From positions 35,655,212 through 35,719,211 of the forward strand of contig OX345636.1 of assembly GCA_947044365.1 (NCBI GenBank): DNA of 64,000 nucleotides, written 5' to 3'. This stretch comes from Petrosia ficiformis (taxonomy: Eukaryota; Porifera; Demospongiae; Haplosclerida; Petrosiidae). Shown here piece by piece: positions 56,401 to 64,000 of this stretch (positions within the stretch are counted from its first letter, which is position 1; the number at the start of each line of letters is the position of its first letter). Under the pieces are notes generated by a model. The model was not told where the DNA came from and did not search any database. It saw nothing but the letters and a program-made list of their open reading frames with translations. The position numbers were made by a program, and so were the translations under genes.

Positions 56401-58677
56401 ATCACATTACAGTACTCACAGTCACATCTGGTCAGTGTTCCTCCAGAGTTGCTTGATGTTGAATTGTATGCTAAAATAACATTTCAAAAATTTCTTTAAA
56501 AAGAAAATAATAATAATGTAGCTTACTGCATTGTACAGTAGCATCTTCTTGGTGACTGCATTCAGTAACTTCCTCATCAGAACTAGGACAGTTCTTACAA
56601 GTGGTCAAACAGGAATACAGTGAGCCACAATCTGTGTCAGTTAGCCATATTGGCTGGGAATTGTTTCCTTGACTACAGAAAGATACAGTCAACTATAATT
56701 TTGAAAGTTTTGCCCAATAAATGGTAACAATGCCATGTCAAGTGCTCACAAACATCATGAATATTATAAACATGGGTAAATTTGAGTTTTAAATTGAAAA
56801 TATTTTTATCCCTTTTATGTATAATTTGTATAATTTGATCACATGATATAATAATTATTTCTGTATAGCTACATTCATTGAAGAGAAGCACGTTTTGTAA
56901 GTTCCAATTAGAAAATTTGGGTTAGATTAAATGACCTTCAGATCTTGCTTACTTTCATAATAATTAATGATATAATTCAGCTTACATGTCTAGAGCATCA
57001 AATTCAATAGCATTAGTGTATCCTAACTGGTTACACACAGTGTCAGCACTGTCCTGAGTAAATAGATTGTCACACACAGTTCCCCATTTGTTATTACAGT
57101 ATATCTCCACTAATCCTTCACTGCTCCAATTTCCCCGTTGTAGTCGAACTTGTCCACTAAAAGGTTCATCCCACACTCTAGCAGACACTATGGGAATGTA
57201 TAACTTATAAGTTTAAAGTTTGTTTATGATGATAATTCTGGCGTGAGAGAATTAGAACCAAAGGAAAACTGAAACATCAGGAGTCTGATTAATTGAACAA
57301 AGGACCTTATGGTATATACTATCTAGTCAAACACTCTTACCATCATCTGAGCCACCATTAAATTCCTGATTTTTTTTGTTTCTAATTCTTCATGCCTGTA
57401 TATCATAATAACACCTCACATAGACCTTAAGCAATAATTATTCCTTAGATCTTATTGGTTGCCTAGAACTGGCTCTGTGCTCTGTACATCTCAGGCACGT
57501 CTGAAGCAGGTAATTTGTTATGAGACCATGGATCAGTCCATGGTCTTTCCATGCGGTTGTACTTGAAAAACTAGCTGATGGCACAAATGTCACTGACTGT
57601 TATATCTGCCAGGTATTTGAAAGAAACAGCTACGTTTGAAGCAGATTAGTAATTTAGCACAATCTTACTCTCATCTTCCGGCATCAAGGAATCTAGTGGG
57701 TCAGATGACTAGATGTCAGAAAGACATGGGTACAATCAATCACAAGTCGAATTCTTGATTTTTCCTTTGCCAGTTCGTAATTCTCTCATGTTTGTATAAT
57801 CATACTATATAACACCTTGCATGTTTGTTTCTTGACTTATGCGTTTCATACAATATAATCAACAAACATGTCATATTACATGTCGTAAGGCTTAATAACA
57901 TCTATAAGGTCTTGCAATGTGTATACAATTGTTTTCTATCCCTGCAATTATAATGTATGTACTCCATGGCATAATTACAGGCAGCACAAAAAATGCCATT
58001 ATTCAAAGTGAATAAACTCATGGTGCAAAACCACCAGCAAGTCTGAAGTGTCTGTGCATGAGTTTAAAAATCGTCATAACTTTATAACTGAAAAGTTTCA
58101 GAAAACGTCTTTATCTTTGTCCCTGTATAATTTATAAGTCTGCTGGAAGATTGTTTGAAGTGCCAATGATGTTATTTTTTCAGAAAATGTGGACATATAA
58201 AACAATTACAGTAACCCTTTGTACATGAGCAAATTATTTACTTACTACAGTCAACAGTGAGTGCATCATCCAAATCACATCCGTCAGAGCGTCTATAATC
58301 ACACTGCAACATTACTTGATATTCGTCATTAGTACACTGAACATTGGTGATAGTAATCTCATCAATCGATCCATAACTATTAAGGAAAAAATCACCCAAT
58401 CAAAAAACATTATACTTTGCAAGTCAATGCTCTTTTTTAGAATTCAAATTATATATACTTTGAACCTTTCTTCTCCTGCAGTTGAAAATGTAACAGCATC
58501 GGAATACCCAAATTGGTGACATATAACAACAGCTTCCCTCCGTCCAAAGTCATTACTGGCACATATTCCTCCCCACGAACCATTAATGTACACTTGAACA
58601 ATACCAGATGAATACGACAAAGAAGTCTCATTGTTTCGACGAAAACGAAGTGTTCCGTTCCCAATTAGCTGGTCTCC
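56145..58677 (-). CDS. SRCR-domain type I membrane protein, 5'-incomplete
   Basis: Exons (minus): ~58677-58459, 58376-58246, 57187-56986, 56672-56527, 56470-56420, 56305-56145 (stop). Exons 1-2 form one SRCR domain (GIVQVYINGSWGGICAS, AVVICHQFGYSDA, ITNVQC...C). Exons 3-4 form a second (GLVEIYCNNKWGTVCDN, ADTVCNQLGYTNA, IWLTDTDCGS, CSHQEDATVQC). Exon 5 is a Ser/Thr-rich linker. Exon 6 carries a membrane helix (LIVGIVFGVLVGCCCLVIV) and a short cytoplasmic tail. SRCR proteins are secreted or surface receptors that bind ligands, often in immunity; six to eight cysteines per domain form disulfides. The upstream part, including any signal peptide, is not found. Confidence 0.85.
57230..58045. other. 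Intron of SRCR gene, nothing recognised
   Basis: About 1 kb between the two SRCR domains. Contains a small palindrome near 57521-57545 (GACCATGGATC..GTCCATGGTC). No exon found. Confidence 0.5.
58050..58225 (+). repeat. Dispersed repeat R3, copy b
   Basis: Partner of 7355-7562: CGTCATAACTTTATAACTGA, AAAAGTTTCAGAAAA, TTTTTTCAGAAAATGTGGAC, AATTACAGTAACCCT. Confidence 0.7.
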
Positions 58678-58904
58678 TAATAAAAAAATAATGTGTTATT
58701 ACAAATTACTGCAAATAAACCTAAGTGTGGTTGACACAGACTCAATAGGGACCATGGCCCATGAGTACATTATGTTAAATCAGTCTAGTGCACTAGCTCT
58801 TGGTAAGCTAACTGTTGGAGGAAGGTGATTACAATTATTCTAACCACTTGGCAACCAGTCAAAATAATTACATATGATTATAATTATAGAGATTCTATAC
58901 CGAT

Positions 58905-58985
58905 TTTGAGGGGTTCATGCTATTTAGCCATAGATCCCGAGGGAGAAGCCAGTGAGGGATGCTAAATAGCACGAGTCCTAACAAA
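58905..58985. repeat. Foldback with CCGAGGG loop
   Basis: TGCTATTTAGC is mirrored as GCTAAATAGCA. The loop contains CCCGAGGGAGAAGCC. Confidence 0.7.
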
Positions 58986-60460
58986 TAAGTGTATACATAT
59001 AGATATTATAAACCATATTCATAATTTTGCTGATATGTAGTAATTTAAATTGCATCCATTGTTGAATCTGTTGACTCATTACATTTAAACCATATCCATA
59101 GTCAAATTACCGCCAAATGGTATCTTTAGGAAGTGAAATCACAATGACACTGTGTAGTATTTGTGTATGTATTTATTGTATTGGTATCTATGGTTGCTCA
59201 TCTAGTAAGATTTCTTTTGTACTGTATAAATAGCAGACATTTATAATTATTGTATTGTTTAGTGTGTTGTACAGTTTAAGTTAGGGATTGTGAGTTGTTT
59301 ATAAGAAGTATATATAAAAGATATAACACACTGCATGAAAATTATGTTGTCTTAGACTTGTCTGTGGTTTCCATTATATACAAACTTGGCATTATACCAG
59401 GATTTATACTAAATGGATTCTTTACATGCCATGCCCACTAATTGACCAACCTCCCCTAGAATGCATACATGCATAAGTAACACATATAACAGATTCAACC
59501 CTGTGGCAAGCAATCATAGAGATGGCCCTATAATACATAATTCAATTTCCATTATTATATAAATCATAGCATGAATAATTACATTTGATGATAGATGCTC
59601 TAATGAGGGATATATATAGTATAAATCCTGGTTCATAGTATGAACCAGGATTTATTTTGTATAGAGCCCGGTTTTATAATTATTATAAATATTATATCTA
59701 TATTTATACAAAATGTTTATTTTAATTTTATTTATTTGTTATTATAAGTAAAAAAAATTGTGAATTTGTCAGCAAATAACCTTTCTCCATATAGTTAGTT
59801 GATAATGATGTATGGAAAGTTTTAAACAGTTCAACCATAATTAAATTATAGTACAGAGATACAAACTCCTCGCTCAAATAAATGCCTGTCTCATTTTAAT
59901 ACTGTAGGGATGCAGGGCTCCTGAACACAGAGGCCTCTAATACAGTACATGGAAAAGTATCTTGTTTGTAGGCTAGCACTGCTTGAAATCAAGGTAATGC
60001 ACATCACTGCAAAAACAGTTTCATTATTTCAACAAATCAGTTCGTTGCCTCGGTTGCATTTCAAATATCCATCACTGCTGAATTCAGGTGTTGAAGAGTA
60101 TAATAGGTGTTGGAATATTGTTCACAGTGACAAGTAAATTAGTCATGATTCACAGTTTACCGTCTAAAATTGATTTGTTGCTTTAACCTACTTCATATGT
60201 TAAAACAGTGTCTGTTAGTTCATTCCGTGTGAATGATTTAGCTTGTTTACTAATTACTTTAATGATGTAAATTATAGTTCATGGCTGATTAAATAACTAG
60301 AGTATATTTGCACTAAGTTGACCGGCTCATTAGTTATGTATATTGCGGATATGCAGGAATGTAAAACACTTTATTACATCATAATCTGTCATGACATGTT
60401 TCAATGGGATACTCCCAAAACACGTGAATAATCATGTATTGTTTTTGCAAAGGACTGTAA
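58986..60460. other. No gene; R2 copy and hairpin
   Basis: R2 copy at 59425-59545 (CATGCCCACTAATTGACC, AACCCTGTGGCAAGCAATCA, GAGATGGCCCTA). Hairpin at 59622-59658 (AAATCCTGGTTCATA and complement). Otherwise AT-rich; no exons recognised. Confidence 0.6.
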
Positions 60461-60484
60461 TGCTTCATGGAAAACGCTACAGAA

Positions 60485-61216
60485 GTTAATCCAAAAGGGT
60501 TGTTATGAACATTTTTGACTACTTTAAGAAGTTGGGGAAGAAAGGAGGAAGTAAGTCAGTTATAGAGAGGACAGCTGATGCTACAGGTATGTAGATTCAT
60601 ATACTTTATAAACAACTATTATGTGTACAATTATATCTGTACGTGTGTGGTAGAGCTCCTGTGATAATATATTTTTACTGCTACATACAGGTGCGAGTGT
60701 AAGTTCAGTGAAAAGAATGAAGAGAGAAAAAGAGTCATTAGATGGTGAGGATTTTGCAACACCAAAGAGAAGATATGTATGTAAAAGATTATGAGTAGAC
60801 CCTGATGACTTTGATAGAAAGGCAATTAGAAGAGTTGTATATGAATGCTATGAAAAGAAAGAGCATGTAACACTGATAAAGGTCTTGGTATGGTTATACG
60901 TATGTTTCCAATTCAGTGGTTTGACAACTTACTACAATTTTTTCATGGTAGTCAATTTTAAAAGATCGACAACTATTTTTACGTAAGAATACAAGTTTAT
61001 ATCGAGTACTAAGAGAGATGGGATTTCGAGACAAAAAAGTGAATGACAAGAGATGTTACTATGAATAGCCACGCAAAATTGAGCAACGTCATAAGTACCT
61101 TAGAAGGATGAGAAAAAATCGAGAAGAAAAAAAGCCTGTTGTATACTTGGATGAGACATGCTGTAATGCACATAATGGCAAGGAAAAGGCATGGGTACAG
61201 AAAGATACATATAGTT
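60485..61216 (+). mobile_element. Tc1/IS630-type transposase relic with introns
   Basis: Begins near MNIFDYFKKLGKKGG, with a probable intron at about 60588-60690 (ACAG|GTATGT to TACAG|GTG). It continues KRMKREKESLDGEDF...PDDFDRKAIRRVVYECYEKKE, a second intron-like gap (60888-60950), then SLYRVLREMGFRDKKVNDKR, RKIEQRHKYLRRMRKNREEK and VVYLDETCCNAHNGKEKAW, the first catalytic Asp of a DDE_3 domain. In-frame stops at about 60792 and 61066 and truncation after KAWVQKDTY show a dead copy. Such enzymes insert at TA. Confidence 0.75.
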
Positions 61217-61400
61217 GTGTATGCGGTAGGAATAGCCGCTGCTGAATTTATCACCGAATCTACACCTGTGAATGCCTTTACTAAAGCATCATAGTCCGTC
61301 ATGTCGACTTGAAACACTGCATCAGCTTTTGGGTGGATTTTTTCGTTGTAACATAATTCAGCAACAAAATTGACTTGTGTTAGCCATTCTTATTTAGCAA
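61217..61400 (-). pseudogene. Fragment of an SDR-family (NAD-dependent epimerase/dehydrogenase) exon
   Basis: On the minus strand from about 61390 an open stretch reads VNFVAELCYNEKIHP, VFQVDMTDYDALVKAF, GVDSVINSAAAIPTAYT. The D-x2-D-x2-AL/F...GVDxVIxxAA pattern is the third-strand/fourth-helix part of a Rossmann fold of the extended SDR/NmrA type. Flanking exons were not found. It ends exactly where the transposase relic begins, so the gene was probably disrupted or brought there as a fragment. Confidence 0.6.
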
Positions 61401-62244
61401 CAATTTGAACATACAAATTGTTTATGGCACTTACATAACAAATAACAAATAACAAGGCAAACTTTCCAGCTACATGAAGAATGTGCATTTGGCTCGCCCA
61501 GGCTCGCTCCAGTAAATAGAAGTTATACAAGAATAATAAAAAAACCTTAAAAAAATGAAAGAGTGTGTATGGATATACCGAAAAAAGCACAGAAACACCA
61601 CTAAATACCTTTTCCACATTCCACATTAAATACCACTTCCACATACATGTAGCTAACAACCATACTGATAATTTAGTGGTAATCCTGGTGGGGTATCAAC
61701 TTAGTGACATTTACAGAACCATATTCCCTCCATTTCGGCGTGGTAAGTACATATTGACTGACAGTTTTACCAGAAGAAAAAAGAGTAGGGGAAATTGTAC
61801 TAGTCATTATAGTAAGAAAGCTAACAATAGTCTTTAAGTAAGTTTCAAGTTTCTTAAGTTTGTAGCGTTCAAAGGTCAGCTCTTTTTTATATATCCAAGG
61901 AGCAGAAATAGTGTTCATTTAACCATAATTTCGTAGCTAGTAGTTTTATGGGTTCTACTTCATTGCCAGTCTTTGGCCTTCAAGTACGAAGGGTGTGGTT
62001 TAGGTGTTTCTTTTACTTAATTCAAAGAAGTGGTAAAGTTGACATTAACATTATTATGTTGAAATGACAATTATGTTATCATTGTAGTTTATGAAACAAT
62101 ATTTCCTCAAAAAAATAATATTTCATTGATATCATAGTACTGTATATTACACAGTTTTGTTTGTTTACAATCAACTCATCTGGAACAGGAAATCATTGCA
62201 GTGAATATCTAGACGAACGAACAACATCATCCTCTAAATATAGG
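61401..62244. other. No gene recognised
   Basis: Includes at about 61530-61650 a degraded relative of the foldback at 4448-4704. Other open frames lack support. Confidence 0.5.
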
Positions 62245-62381
62245 TTAGATACTGTATTTGAGGTTTCTACGTGCAATAGAACTACTGTGGAAACAGTTTA
62301 ATTACTGAGGGTGGAGCCCAAAGTAATTAATGTTTCCAATGAAGTTCTATTGCTCATAAAAACCAAAAGTACAGTATCTAA
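62245..62381. repeat. Foldback, nested stems
   Basis: Three paired segments: TTAGATACTGTA/TACAGTATCTAA, GCAATAGAACT/AGTTCTATTGC and AATTACT/AGTAATT. The loop is GAGGGTGGAGCCCAA. Confidence 0.8.
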
Positions 62382-62689
62382 GCAATTTAGATTATAGTGT
62401 CATTGACCAGCAAAAAAATACTACAAGCAAAATGTGCTGGTTAACTACTAAAACTTCATTGCTTATTGATTGGTTATTTTCTGTCAGTAGTTATCCAGCA
62501 ATTACTGCTTAATGACTAGTAGTGTATAAAAGAATGCGTACCATAGTATAAGCATAGATAATAGAGTACTCTATTATCTATGGTAAAAGCTGTCATTAGT
62601 GGATGGAGATTCAAAAGGACATAGAGAGCTTCAAAAACATTCACCACCCTTGGACTCTCGCAAAAATTACATGATAATGATGATACGCC

Positions 62690-63674
62690 CAAATATCTGA
62701 TGAGCAAGTGCTGTAAGTTATAAATTCTTCCATTCCAGAGAAGACTTAACAAGACACAGCTTGGTGTTTAAGGATTTGGAACGAGTGGACAGAGTATAGA
62801 AATAGCAAACAGAACATGAACAAGATTCCCACAATTTCGCAGAGTGACTTGGCAGGTTGGTTGGAGAGATTTGTACTAGAGATTCGATAGAACATTATTT
62901 GTGGATTGATGGGGCATTTGAGAGAATCTTCAAACTATCGGTAGACTTCTTCAAGGAAGATGTATTTGCAAGTTTTCAAAAAACACTAGATGGAGAAATG
63001 AAAAGAGTAAGAAGCACTGGAGCAGGAAAAATATGTCAGAGGAGGAAGAAAATTTCTGGAGTTCAAAGATCATTCTCCAACCTCGCTATTAAACACTATA
63101 TTCTACATGTGTGGATTATATTTTGGACTTTGGAGCAGACAAGAACATCGGCAATTATGTTACAGGCCTTGTCAAATACAGGTAGTGGAACATAATGGAA
63201 AGCGACCACATTTACTTTACATGAAGATACATTTAATAATAACCAAGGTGGACTGAAAGGATGAAAAGTTACTCCAAAAACTGTGAGACACTATACCAAT
63301 GAATAACATGCTTTGTTCGTTTCTTCAAGTTGTATAAAAGCCTTTGTCCACCAAACCGACCAGATGATGCCTTCTACTTGAAGCCGTTACAATGCAAACG
63401 AGAAGGTTGCTGGTACACAACTCAGCCGCTAGTATGCAATAAACTATCTACAATGGTGCAAAAAATGTGTCGGCCAGCAGGAATTACTGGACATAAGACC
63501 AATCATTCATTGAGGGCTACTACAGCAAGTCGCTTATTCTATCGAGGAGTGGACGAACAGCTCATTATGGAAAGAACTGGACACCACAGTCTTGAAGGCA
63601 TAAGAAGTTATAAAAGGACATCTAATGAACAAATCATGGTGTTGTCAGACATTTTGAATGCACCAAAGAAGTGA
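62690..63674 (+). mobile_element. Crypton-like tyrosine recombinase relic, copy b
   Basis: Plus-strand pieces: DTAWCLRIWNEW...NSKQNMNKIPTISQSDLAGWL (62752-62875), an out-of-frame middle (62880-63200), and 63330-63674 with DDAFYLKPLQC, KTNHSLRATTASRLFYRGV, IMERTGHHSLEGIRSY. The recombinase Arg (HSLRA) and GHHS are kept; copy a has HSLHA. Frame changes and at least one stop break it. It shares the family with 30600-31733 but the two are diverged. Confidence 0.8.
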
Positions 63675-64000
63675 AAGCATGAAACTGATGAAACAACTGA
63701 ACAATCTAATATACCAAATTTTCAGTTTAAGAAGTGTTCAAATGTAAGTATAATAATCAACTGAATTATTTATTTGAAAAATAATTGTTATTTATTATTA
63801 ACAACAGGTTTACTAAACAATTATAATACGTTTACTAATTGATTAAAGGAGGTTTACTATGGAATTAGAAACCTCTAATTGACCAATCAGATTGCAGCAT
63901 TTTAAATAAGAATTGCTATTAGATTATCTTACATGTATAGTTTGTGAATGAGTGACATACAATACCCTGAGTGTCCTCACTGGATGTGTAACTATCTTCT
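63675..64000. other. 3' flank of the Crypton-like relic
   Basis: AT-rich, no further protein recognised before the window ends. Confidence 0.5.

Noticed and set aside
61390..61918. Overlapping frames on both strands near the SDR fragment
   Set aside because: No domain; part overlaps a degraded foldback element.

Overview
This is AT-rich animal (eukaryotic) DNA. It carries multi-exon genes with mostly short introns, GT...AG splice sites and heavy repeat content. The gene families point to a marine invertebrate, and my best inference is a demosponge-like genome: an IP3-receptor-like channel, an MCM2 fragment, a Death-domain/coiled-coil/ankyrin protein, a scavenger-receptor (SRCR) membrane protein, and many kinds of transposon relic. 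No single feature proves the taxon. Nothing in the window resembles a prokaryotic operon, a tRNA, an rRNA or a CRISPR array.

Layout. 1-2.7 kb: repeats, TA microsatellites and foldback (hairpin) elements. 3.56-12.27 kb (minus): 14 exons of an inositol-trisphosphate-receptor-like Ca2+ channel C-terminal half, with two frame breaks and an unusual pore. 12.4-14.5 kb: a 2-kb array of short self-complementary units. 15.8-19.1 kb: a leader followed by a ~180-bp satellite; the same leader plus satellite recurs at 50.8-52.3 kb. 19.7-20.3 kb: 5'-truncated LINE tail. 21.06-22.85 kb (minus): four C-terminal exons of MCM2 with a stop codon at a conserved Gln. 23.8-25.2 kb: pogo-like transposase relic. 26-27.5 kb: two non-autonomous DNA elements. 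28.5-33.1 kb: relics of hAT, Crypton-like (DUF3504-type tyrosine recombinase) and DIRS-like elements.

33.4-49.8 kb (minus): the best gene in the window. It has 22 exons whose phases all agree and gives a 1086-residue open frame: N-terminal Death domain, a ~229-residue unrecognised domain, coiled-coil exons, then single-exon ankyrin repeats. Its ankyrin introns host an LTR retrotransposon of Ty3/gypsy type (34.7-38.4 kb, 5-bp target duplication) and a Penelope-like fragment (39.6-40.0 kb). A second gene starts head-to-head with it at 50.04 kb on the plus strand but has a frame break and is cut short. 54.9-58.7 kb (minus): an SRCR-domain type I membrane protein, 5'-incomplete, whose terminal membrane-spanning exon exists in two tandemly duplicated copies. 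60.5-61.2 kb: an intron-bearing Tc1/IS630-type transposase relic abutting a fragment of an SDR-family dehydrogenase exon. 62.7-63.7 kb: a second Crypton-like relic.

How the parts relate. The Death/ankyrin gene and the SRCR gene belong to classes used by non-bilaterian animals for innate sensing and signalling. This is family knowledge, not something the sequence proves. The most unusual structural observations are: foldback elements whose arms differ while the loop keeps a CCGA(A/G)GG core; satellites that travel with a leader; and the exon-per-repeat ankyrin array.
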